A stretch of 64,000 nt of DNA, taken from NCBI RefSeq assembly GCF_014640615.1, contig NZ_BMHH01000019.1, positions 29,302-93,301 of the forward strand. Direction: 5' to 3'. Below the pieces are notes generated by a model. The model worked only from the letters and a program-made list of their open reading frames with translations, searched no databases and was not told the origin of the DNA. Numbering within the stretch: position 1 is the stretch's first letter; the number at the start of each line of letters is the position of its first letter. Of this stretch, positions 1-6,246 are shown in pieces. The translations under genes were made by a program, and so were the position numbers. The DNA comes from Paramesorhizobium endophyticum (GTDB lineage Bacteria > Pseudomonadota > Alphaproteobacteria > Rhizobiales > Rhizobiaceae).

Positions 1-372
1 TGAACCGGCATCGAGCACCCGGCCAAGCGGATCGATGACCCGCCCCAGCAGGCCTTCGCCAACGGGCACTCGCAATGGCCGTCCAGTCGGAATGACTTCA
101 GCCCCGGCGGACATGCCCTCAAGATCACCAATGGGCGAAAGCACGGCGCGCTCGTCTTCGAACCCGATGACTTCGGCCGGAACCTGCCGTCCCGTCACCG
201 GATCGCGCAAATGACAGAGTTCACCGATGCGCGCCTGCGGCAGGCTGGCGTGAACGATGACGCCCCGAACTTCTCGGACCCGGCCGCGCGTGGACCGCGG
301 TTCGGCGGACGAAACCGCCTGCGACAGGCGCGGAATAATTAAATCAAGGTCCGGATGGCGCCGTAACGTCAT
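1..372 (-). CDS. sctN: SctN, type III secretion ATPase, N-terminal fragment cut by window edge
   Basis: Cytoplasmic hexameric ATPase of the FliI/YscN family that unfolds and releases substrates at the export gate. Only the first 124 codons are present. They show the beta-barrel domain with the pattern 'GELCHLRDP', 'AEVIGFEDERAVLSPIGD' and the hinge 'GLLGRVIDPLGRVLDA' that leads into the ATPase core, so Walker motifs lie outside the window. The ATG overlaps the sctL stop (ATGA), which sets the start and shows translational coupling. The order sctJ-sctK-sctL-sctN matches nolB-rhcJ-nolU-nolV-rhcN of rhizobia. FliI is the alternative paralogue, but the neighbours are non-flagellar. Confidence 0.9.
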   Translation of the reverse strand, partial: MTLRRHPDLDLIIPRLSQAVSSAEPRSTRGRVREVRGVIVHASLPQARIGELCHLRDPVTGRQVPAEVIGFEDERAVLSPIGDLEGMSAGAEVIPTGRPLRVPVGEGLLGRVIDPLGRVLDAGS

Positions 373-959
373 GCGCCATTCCCGTTCGGGTCGAGCATGG
401 CGGTGCGGATGGCATCGAGTTGCGCTTCGATGCTCACGTCCATGCTGGTCGAAGGGGTCGTCACCGTGCAGCGCCGCCCGGACAGATGCCGGTCGGCGAC
501 AACACGAACTCTCGCATCAGTGGAACCTGAGACAGCCAGACGCTGCTGCACCTCGCCGACCAGTTCTGGCGCGACATTGACAACTACGGCACTTTCCTCG
601 CGCAAGGCATCAAGCGCCTGTCGGGCAGTACGCGCAACGAGGTCAGCGTCCTCGATCGTTCCAATCACCCGCTCGACGATATCCAAGGCCAGCGCAGCTA
701 CCATAGGCTCGACCGATCCGAGATAGCGATCAATATCCGCATGGGTGCGCATAAGAAGTGCCGCGGCCTCCGTTTCCCCTGCCCTGCGCCCCTCTTCGCG
801 GCCCAACTGGCGGGCCTTCGCCACCTCATCCCCTGCTGTCGAGCGAATGGCGGCGGCTTCGGCCTTCGCACGCTCGAGGAAGGCAAAGCCGTCAATCCAG
901 CAGGTGGCATCCTCTGCCCGGATGATCCGGGCGAGTGGCCTGTTCGGCATTTCCGTCAT
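369..959 (-). CDS. sctL: SctL, T3SS ATPase stator (NolV/YscL/FliH family)
   Basis: Peripheral-stalk protein that holds the SctN ATPase at the sorting platform. The 196-aa product has an Ala/Glu-rich helical middle (about residues 30-75) and the FliH/YscL-type C-terminal domain with 'ALALDIVERVIGTIEDADLVARTA' followed by a 'RVVADRHLSGRRCTVTTPSTSMDVSIEAQLDAIR' stretch, typical of the V-ATPase E-like fold. The reading frame is open further upstream, but the start at 959 overlaps the sctK stop (ATGA) and begins MTEMPNRPLAR, as family members do. It is coupled to sctN downstream by another ATGA. Confidence 0.85.
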   Translation of the reverse strand: MTEMPNRPLARIIRAEDATCWIDGFAFLERAKAEAAAIRSTAGDEVAKARQLGREEGRRAGETEAAALLMRTHADIDRYLGSVEPMVAALALDIVERVIGTIEDADLVARTARQALDALREESAVVVNVAPELVGEVQQRLAVSGSTDARVRVVADRHLSGRRCTVTTPSTSMDVSIEAQLDAIRTAMLDPNGNGA

Positions 960-1543
960 GATCGAAGGCTCGCATCGTCGGCAAGGCGCCACAGGATCGC
1001 CGGCCCACGTTCTATGGCTATCGCATCGTCCGTCATCGGCACGGCGGCGTCATTCGGCCACTTCAGCCGCACGCGACGCGCCAGTGATTGCGGCAATGTC
1101 GCAATCCAGCCGGCCAGACACGCCTGCCCGTCGCGCCGGACGGCCATCTCTAACGCGTCGAGATCGACCGGATTTGGCCGTTCGCCAGCCAGACCGGCAT
1201 GGCGGCGAGCATCTTCCAGCGCATCAGCACCGAAACGATCGCCCAACGCCGCAAGCACCCGACCGCGAATTTCCTGGATAAAGGCACGGGCGTGCAGCAC
1301 TATTCCAGCGCGCGCGGCCAGGCCTTCGAGCTCCGGTCGGGGGAGCGATGCAATTGCCCGGTCTATCTCGTCACCCTCGCGCTCGTTTATCTCCTGGAGA
1401 CCGTAATGGCAGCGAACGATATCGGCGAAGCGCTCGGTGAACCGCGGATCTTTCATGAACGCTGCCGGCAGACCGGATGGGCCGAGCGTGCGGAAGCAGA
1501 CAGCCATGCGACCGGGATCGATGTCCGAAAGAAGATCGCTCAC
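956..1543 (-). CDS. sctK: SctK-like T3SS sorting platform accessory protein (NolU family)
   Basis: Probable SctK, the cytoplasmic adaptor linking the sorting platform to the inner-membrane ring. The assignment rests mainly on position between sctJ and sctL, where nolU sits in rhizobia, and on a length of 195 aa close to NolU. The product is soluble and has 'DPRFTERFADIVRCHYGL', an 'ALEDARRHAGLA' helix and a C-terminal 'ARRVRLKWPND' element. The chosen start is GTG (VSDLLSD) overlapping the sctJ stop as GTGA; a longer frame running back to 1684 lies inside sctJ and is rejected. Sequence conservation in this family is low. Confidence 0.7.
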   Translation of the reverse strand: MSDLLSDIDPGRMAVCFRTLGPSGLPAAFMKDPRFTERFADIVRCHYGLQEINEREGDEIDRAIASLPRPELEGLAARAGIVLHARAFIQEIRGRVLAALGDRFGADALEDARRHAGLAGERPNPVDLDALEMAVRRDGQACLAGWIATLPQSLARRVRLKWPNDAAVPMTDDAIAIERGPAILWRLADDASLRS

Positions 1544-2352
1544 CGAAGCGTCTCCAACTGATAGGTGCGCTTGCCGCGCTGGCGCCAAATCACGGCAAAC
1601 AGAAGAGCGCCAAGCGCAACGGCAAGGGTGGCAAGACCGCCCAACATCCACATCGCCCGCGATACGCTGCTTTCCAGCATCCACAAGCCAAGGAAAGAAA
1701 CCATGGGCTGCGCGGCGGACGCCGGCTTGGCTGCGGGAGCGGCGACCGCAACGACCGAGACCTTCTCATATGCGAGGCCGGCAATGCCATTGGCGACCAG
1801 CGTCTTGATCTGCGGAATGAGGGGATCGATCTTCAATCCCGCCTCATGACGGATGAAAACGGAGGCGGATGACGGCGATGACTCCCGTTTCAAAGGATCA
1901 TTGCCCGGCAGGACGATATGAATGCGGGCGGACAGTACGCCGTCGATTTCCGACACCGTCCGGGATAGCTCTTCCGACAGCGCATAGAGCATCTTGGCGC
2001 GCTCCTGCGTCGGGGAGGCAACGAGGCCTTCTTGTTTGAAGACCTCTCCCATGGAAGCAAACTCCTGCTTGGGCAACCCTGCATCATCGAGGATGGCGAC
2101 AGCTTCGGCAAACCTGCCGCTGTCCACGACCACTTTCATGCGGCCGTCCTCCTGCAAGACGCGGCTTGCCGGGATGCCGTTACGCTGCAAGGTGGCCACC
2201 ATCGAGTTGGCCTCGCGCTCGGGGAGATTGGTATAAAGGTCGTCCTGACAGCCGGACAAGATCGGGGCCAAGAGCAAAACGGCCACGCCCGCGAGCCTGC
2301 GCAACGGAGCCGACGCCGCCATCACGGCAAAACCGGACATCGACACTCTCAT
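1540..2352 (-). CDS. sctJ: SctJ, T3SS inner-membrane ring lipoprotein (YscJ/RhcJ/FliF family)
   Basis: Forms the inner-membrane ring of the basal body. The 270-aa product has a lipoprotein signal ending in the lipobox LSGC (Cys35), and ring-building motifs including 'LYTNLPEREANSMVATLQ', 'GLPKQEFASMGEVFKQEGLV', 'YALSEELSRTVSEIDGVLSARIHIVLP' and 'SASVFIRH'. A C-terminal transmembrane helix lies at about residues 232-254, followed by a basic RQRGKR stop-transfer. All are hallmarks of YscJ/EscJ. The start codon overlaps the sctI stop (TAATG) and the stop overlaps sctK (GTGA), so sctI-J-K-L-N is one tightly coupled unit. Confidence 0.93.
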   Translation of the reverse strand: MRVSMSGFAVMAASAPLRRLAGVAVLLLAPILSGCQDDLYTNLPEREANSMVATLQRNGIPASRVLQEDGRMKVVVDSGRFAEAVAILDDAGLPKQEFASMGEVFKQEGLVASPTQERAKMLYALSEELSRTVSEIDGVLSARIHIVLPGNDPLKRESSPSSASVFIRHEAGLKIDPLIPQIKTLVANGIAGLAYEKVSVVAVAAPAAKPASAAQPMVSFLGLWMLESSVSRAMWMLGGLATLAVALGALLFAVIWRQRGKRTYQLETLR

Positions 2353-2801
2353 TACTGGCCGCGCAGCAATGTGTTGGCCGCACCCGACACCTGGGTCGTG
2401 CCACGTACTACGAGCTGCGTTTCGATTGAATGATCGAACATCATGCCCAAAGACTGGATCACCTGATCGATCTGGCTTTTATCAACAGGGAGAGCCGAAT
2501 TCCGCGTCTGGGAGAGGTCCGTCATCCCCGCCCCGTTCGGTCCCAGGCTCACCAACTCTCCGCCCGTTGCCTGCGGCGTCCTTTGCGTCAGGCTGCTGGC
2601 GCGTTCTGCGAAGCTGCTACTGCGCTCGAAAAACCCTTTGAGATTTTGCAGCATCTCGCTGCCGAGCTGCGCGGGCCCCGCGCCTTCGGGCAGCGCCTTT
2701 GCCTGGCTGGCGACATGTTCGAAGAGATCCTGTGTGGCCTGCGGCACCACATCCGGAACGGCTTGGGGCGCCACTGCGGCAGCCCCGATCGGTGTAGTCA
2801 T
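2352..2801 (-). CDS. sctI: SctI-like inner rod protein (NolB/YscI family)
   Basis: Candidate inner rod subunit that links the export gate to the needle. The 149-aa product has a low-complexity, Ala/Pro/Gln-rich N-terminus and a C-terminal helix carrying 'VIQSLGMMFDHSIETQLVVRG' and 'SGAANTLLRGQ', the pattern of the YscI/HrpB C-terminus. The start at 2801 is preceded by GGAGG about 6 bases away; an upstream in-frame ATG has no such site. It lies directly before sctJ, the place of nolB in rhizobia. The N-terminal part is not recognisably conserved. Confidence 0.75.
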   Translation of the reverse strand: MTTPIGAAAVAPQAVPDVVPQATQDLFEHVASQAKALPEGAGPAQLGSEMLQNLKGFFERSSSFAERASSLTQRTPQATGGELVSLGPNGAGMTDLSQTRNSALPVDKSQIDQVIQSLGMMFDHSIETQLVVRGTTQVSGAANTLLRGQ

Positions 2802-2838
2802 ATTCTTACCTCCGAGGAAATCGCTTCCCTTCGAGCGA

Positions 2839-3054
2839 TTACTCGTCCGACATCGCCTCGTTGAGGATATCGTTGGCACGCGGCATGAGAATCATCTGAC
2901 CGCCAACCGTGATGGCGCCTTCGATCATCATGGCTTCAAGTTCCGGCGTGATGTCGCTCTGCTGTGCGTTGTTCACGGCTGCATCGAAGGCCGCTTCACC
3001 GTTGGACGTGGAAACCGAAACGGAATCTACGCCAGAAATTGGGGTCGTCGCCAT
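2839..3054 (-). CDS. Small T3SS-associated protein, 71 aa, function unknown
   Basis: A 71-aa acidic protein between the secretin N-domain gene and sctI, preceded by AGGAG 7 bases before the ATG. The N-terminal third is Ser/Thr/Val-rich and probably disordered; the rest reads as two helices ('DITPELEAMMIEGAITVGGQMILM' and 'RANDILNEAMSDE'). It has no signal peptide, Cys or membrane segment. Small helical proteins in such positions are usually early substrates (rod or needle) or their chaperones. It could therefore be a needle or rod subunit, or a partner of SctI, but no family motif supports a specific name. Confidence 0.6.
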   Translation of the reverse strand: MATTPISGVDSVSVSTSNGEAAFDAAVNNAQQSDITPELEAMMIEGAITVGGQMILMPRANDILNEAMSDE

Positions 3055-3093
3055 GTGTCGCTCCTGTCGTTCGGCAGAGATATTCCGCCTGCT

Positions 3094-3756
3094 TCAAGGT
3101 TTCGCCGCGCGCCCTGCGCTGGACGCATTTTCGTCGCTCGAGCCAGTGGCCGTGCCGCGTGCGGTAATGATTTCCGTCATCACACCCCCGCGAAAAACGC
3201 GCACTCGCGGATCGTCTCCGGCAATGATCTGCTCCGGCTGCATGCGCTCCACCAGCTGCCCGACGACACCGATATAAGCAGGTGGACCTGACACGGATAT
3301 GACATTCCCATTGCGTGCGGCGCGCAGCGAGAAACGCTCGTCAGCCAAGCCCAGCTCGCGCATTTCGTTCGCCACCGCCTCGCCGCTTAGACGACCTGAG
3401 TCGATGACGCGCGTCATGAATTCCTTGTCGGCGCTGACGTGCAGCACGGACCCGTCAAAATACCACGTGAGCCCGTTTGCACCGGCCAGCCGCTCCAGAA
3501 ACTCACCAGCCGTTTTGGCCTCGATCCGCCCGCGGACGCGACCGTTGACGGCGTCCGACAATACCACCGGCAGGCCGAGATTGCGCCCGAACTCCGTCAA
3601 GGCGGTCCTGAGTTCCTGATCGAGCACGACATAATTGTAAGGCTCGGCAAACCACCGCGGCGTCGCCAATGAAGGCGAAGCGCAGACTGCTCCCAGGACT
3701 ACAACGGCACCAGCAGCCAGCAGCCTTGTTCGGCGCGCAAAACGAACGATGCGCAT
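3094..3756 (-). CDS. NolW/RhcC1-like secretin N-terminal domain protein (split SctC)
   Basis: Periplasmic ring protein corresponding to the N0/N1 half of a T3SS secretin. The 220-aa product begins with a Sec signal peptide (MRIVRFARRTRLLAAG through SLA), then has the N0 pattern 'YNYVVLDQELRTALTEFGRNLGLPVVLSD', 'RIEAKTAGEFLERLAGANGLTWYFDGSVLHV' and an N1-like 'GNVISVSGPPAYIGVVGQLVERM'. There is no outer-membrane beta-barrel region, as in rhizobial NolW/RhcC1, where the secretin is encoded by two genes. The start at 3756 is chosen for the signal peptide although the ribosome site is weak. The pore half is most likely the CpaC-like secretin at 8509-9849. Confidence 0.82.
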   Translation of the reverse strand: MRIVRFARRTRLLAAGAVVVLGAVCASPSLATPRWFAEPYNYVVLDQELRTALTEFGRNLGLPVVLSDAVNGRVRGRIEAKTAGEFLERLAGANGLTWYFDGSVLHVSADKEFMTRVIDSGRLSGEAVANEMRELGLADERFSLRAARNGNVISVSGPPAYIGVVGQLVERMQPEQIIAGDDPRVRVFRGGVMTEIITARGTATGSSDENASSAGRAAKP

Positions 3757-4292
3757 CCCGAAACAGCTGGCCGATGAAGCAAAGCTGTTCCTGCCCCCGC
3801 TATAAACGGACACCGCCTTGGAACCGGAAAAGATGGAAACGCGAAAATCCATGTACAAAGGCTAGCGGATAAGCTCCGTCGATTGAACCGGCTAGTATGA
3901 AATTTTGATGAAATCTTAAAGCACGCTACAGATGGTGCAGCTTGTGATCGCCTATCAATGAAACATGTATTGGTTGCACTGATTTGGCTTCGCACCAGCG
4001 TCAGACTATCACGACAAAACGAAAAATGAGCGTCTGTCTCAACACTGTGGATTACGAATTGGAATCCCGGCATATCATTGAAATACTAGGTTAAAATCCT
4101 TCATTTAACTTTAATATTTTCATATGCGCCACCGGATGAAGGTTAATGTTCCGGCATTAATTGCCCAATTGTCGTTAATCTGTTGAAAACAGGCACTAGG
4201 TTTTGACCCAGCGCGGCTCTCGAGAACAGGCTGCGTTGCGGCGCTTCAATGCGGCGTATCCGATGAACTGAAACCTAGGAATGGAGACCATC
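3757..4292 (+). promoter_or_regulatory. AT-rich divergent promoter region of the two T3SS operons
   Basis: This 536-bp gap separates the leftward operon (secretin N-domain to sctN) from the rightward one (53-aa protein, sctD, sctV). It is clearly more AT-rich than the flanking genes, especially 3890-4200, and has a short perfect dyad CTGTT-GAA-AACAG at about 4180-4192. I looked for a rhizobial tts box (GTCAG...TCGAAAG) and an HrpL-type GGAACC...CCAC pair and did not find a convincing one, so the activator cannot be named. No gene is seen in it. Confidence 0.45.
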
Positions 4293-4454
4293 ATGGCCAC
4301 TGTAACTCCTCCCGCCAGCGGCGGTGCTGACGCGGCGATCGCGAAGATGGAAGCTGCCTTCAACGCTGCCATCGAAAAGTCCGCCAAGATCACCGAGATC
4401 ACGACCGAGAAGAAGACCGAGCTCGACGCTACCAAGCAGCGTCCGCAGAACTAA
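4293..4454 (+). CDS. Small helical T3SS protein, 53 aa, needle/pilin (SctF/NopA) candidate
   Basis: A 53-aa protein, first gene of the rightward T3SS operon. It is preceded by GGAG 6 bases before the ATG. A Thr/Pro/Gly-rich start (MATVTPPASGG) is followed by one long amphipathic helix rich in Ala, Lys and Glu and a short polar end (KQRPQN). It has no Cys, Trp or signal peptide. Rhizobial NopA needle subunits are of similar size and sit in the same place relative to the SctD gene, and the strong hairpin directly after the stop is typical of heavily transcribed structural-subunit genes. Needle identity is an inference; the length is short for SctF (usually 65-85 aa). Confidence 0.6.
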   Translation: MATVTPPASGGADAAIAKMEAAFNAAIEKSAKITEITTEKKTELDATKQRPQN

Positions 4455-4462
4455 TTCTATTC

Positions 4463-4488
4463 GGCGTGGGCGACACGTCGCCCACGCC
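4463..4488 (+). terminator. Strong hairpin after the 53-aa needle candidate
   Basis: A perfect 11-bp stem, GGCGTGGGCGA, pairs with TCGCCCACGCC around a CACG loop, starting 8 bases after the stop codon. No U-run follows, so it may act as a leaky terminator or a 3' stabiliser that keeps the small upstream gene more abundant than sctD downstream. Confidence 0.7.
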
Positions 4489-4572
4489 ATCCCCCCGTAA
4501 ATGACTGAATGATTCTTGGGCTGTATGCGCCAGCCAGCCTTTCGCAGCAGCAATCGATGAGGGTGTCCAACC

Positions 4573-5505
4573 ATGTCGTCGAATAGTTTGAGTTTCCCCA
4601 CCACCACGGCGCTGTTGCCGGCAAGCATCATAAAACCCGGAACCTTGACGCTGGATGTGCTGTCGGGTCTTCACCAGGGCGTGCGCGCGCCAATCGAGGG
4701 CGCAGCCTGTACGATTGGTTCATCGCCGGCCTGCGATCTTGTACTTGCCGACAGGGATATCGCGGCAGAACATCTGCAGCTGCGTTTTTATGGCAGGCAG
4801 GTGGCGTTGGATGCGATTGGGGGGGCCGTTTTTATCGACGGGCGCCCTGCGCTACAGCGCGGTTTTGGTTGTCGTGCCAAACTTCCTATAACAGTAACGG
4901 TTGGGGGCGCCAAACTTCGGATCGACCGCGACCGCACAAGTAGCCTGCTGGTTCCCCGTTGGGGGGCCTATGCCGCCATTGTCGCGATAGGCCTCGTCAT
5001 GGTGCCCATCGTCGCGGTTCAGGCAGGTATTTCCGCGCTGCTCCCCCAAAAATCCCCCGCCATGAACGATGGGGTTATGGTCGGCTCCATTGCCCCGGCC
5101 GCCGCTGTTCAATCCGACGCTGAAGTCGTTGCCGACCTGCGCGCAAAATTGGATGAGGCGAACTTAAGCCAACTCTCGCTTTCAACCGATAGTCGCCACT
5201 TCGAGGTTTCCGGGCAGATTGCGCCTGACCGCCTTGATGACTGGCGCGAAATTCAGCGCTGGTTCGATCGCTCGCACGGCGGTCGTTATGTGCTGACAAG
5301 CCTCGTCTCGACGGCTGCGGTGACTGCCGCGCCTCGTTTCGTTTTCCAGGCGGTCTTCTTCGGCCCCAACCCGTATGTTGTAGATGCACGAGGAGAACGT
5401 CGTTACCCCGGCGCAGCCCTGCAGGATGGCTGGATGCTGAAGGCGATTGAAAACGGCCAGATTCTGGTCGTTCGCGGCGGGCAGGAGTTCAAGCTGACCT
5501 TATGA
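4573..5505 (+). CDS. sctD: SctD, T3SS inner-membrane ring protein (YscD/y4yQ type)
   Basis: Outer subunit of the inner-membrane ring. The 310-aa protein has a cytoplasmic FHA-like domain at about residues 24-115 ('TLDVLSGLHQGVRAPIEGAACTIGSSPACDLVLAD', 'AEHLQLRFYGRQVALDA'), one transmembrane helix at about 130-157 and a periplasmic ring-building part ('DAEVVADLRAKLDEANLSQLSLSTDSRHFEVSGQI'). That domain order defines YscD/PrgH-like proteins. It is shorter than YscD (about 420 aa), with fewer periplasmic repeats. GAGGG precedes the ATG. Confidence 0.85.
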   Translation: MSSNSLSFPTTTALLPASIIKPGTLTLDVLSGLHQGVRAPIEGAACTIGSSPACDLVLADRDIAAEHLQLRFYGRQVALDAIGGAVFIDGRPALQRGFGCRAKLPITVTVGGAKLRIDRDRTSSLLVPRWGAYAAIVAIGLVMVPIVAVQAGISALLPQKSPAMNDGVMVGSIAPAAAVQSDAEVVADLRAKLDEANLSQLSLSTDSRHFEVSGQIAPDRLDDWREIQRWFDRSHGGRYVLTSLVSTAAVTAAPRFVFQAVFFGPNPYVVDARGERRYPGAALQDGWMLKAIENGQILVVRGGQEFKLTL

Positions 5506-5533
5506 CATGCAGCCAGCGTAGAGGGGGTTCGCA

Positions 5534-5920
5534 ATGAACGATACGCTGCGGCCCCTCACCATCGAACGGCAGCGTCTCGATCGTGCGCTGACGGAGGCGG
5601 CAAAGCGGGCTGACCCGGTCAGCCGCGCCCAGATCGAGGCATTCGAAAATGCCCTGCGTTTACGCCGCCGTGGAAGCCTTGCCCACGGCGCCTCGTTGCG
5701 CGGCGAGATCGATGAACTCACCATGCCGGAAATCACCGATCCCGGCATCTTTGGCACCGAGCGGACGATAAATTTGCTCGATCACGTCATCGAGGCCGTT
5801 TTGCCCGGTCTCGATGCGAACGAAGATGTCACCTCCATCGCCAAGGCGATGCTTGAGGAAGAGATCGAGCGGCGGCGCGACCTGCAGGCGCGCCTGGACG
5901 AAGAAGGCGGCGTTGAATGA
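5534..5920 (+). CDS. T3SS-locus protein of unknown function, 128 aa
   Basis: A charged, soluble 128-aa protein between sctD and the TPR gene, with GAGGGGG before the ATG and an ATGA overlap with the next gene, so it is certainly part of the operon. It reads as mostly helical: an N-terminal basic helix pair (residues 1-45), a linker 'LTMPEITDPGIFGTERT' and a C-terminal acidic helix ending in EEGGVE. It has no signal peptide or membrane segment. Position and composition would fit a needle chaperone or a sorting-platform accessory, but I recognise no family. Confidence 0.6.
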   Translation: MNDTLRPLTIERQRLDRALTEAAKRADPVSRAQIEAFENALRLRRRGSLAHGASLRGEIDELTMPEITDPGIFGTERTINLLDHVIEAVLPGLDANEDVTSIAKAMLEEEIERRRDLQARLDEEGGVE

Positions 5921-6246
5921 GCCGTGCAGATACCGAATCCGCGGAACTCCTGCATTCGCTGGGCTACATTTACATGCGCAGCGGCCAGAAAGGACGCGGC
6001 CTCGTTTTTCTTTTGATTGCCAACCGCATCAATCCCCGCGATCCCGGCATCCTGCGCACCCTCGCAGCAGCCCTTATCGAAAACGGCGCGGGAGAACGGG
6101 CGCTTGGCGCCTTGGAACAGCTCATGGAAATCGACGCCGATCCGTCCGCTCATTTGCTACGGGCCCGGGCCTTCTGGATTCTGAACGATAAGCAAAAGGC
6201 CTATCGCTGTTTCCGCGATTACCTTGAGTTGCGAGGTGCGCAATGA
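5917..6246 (+). CDS. TPR protein of the T3SS (y4yS/SctG-like chaperone)
   Basis: A 109-aa protein made of about three tetratricopeptide repeats: 'AELLHSLGYIYMRSGQKGRGLVFLLIANRINPRDP', 'ILRTLAAALIENGAGERALGALEQLMEIDADP' and 'AHLLRARAFWILNDKQKAYRCFRDYLEL'. T3SS loci commonly encode a small TPR protein as co-chaperone of the needle subunit or of SctV-associated factors (YscG, YscY, rhizobial y4yS). The gene overlaps both neighbours, upstream by ATGA and downstream with sctV. Which chaperone class it belongs to cannot be told from sequence alone. Confidence 0.7.
   Translation: MSRADTESAELLHSLGYIYMRSGQKGRGLVFLLIANRINPRDPGILRTLAAALIENGAGERALGALEQLMEIDADPSAHLLRARAFWILNDKQKAYRCFRDYLELRGAQ

Noticed and set aside
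4172..4200. Possible tts box near the needle-candidate gene
   Set aside because: GTTAATCTGTTGAAAACAG shares only a few positions with the GTCAG...TCGAAAG consensus as I recall it; too weak to call.
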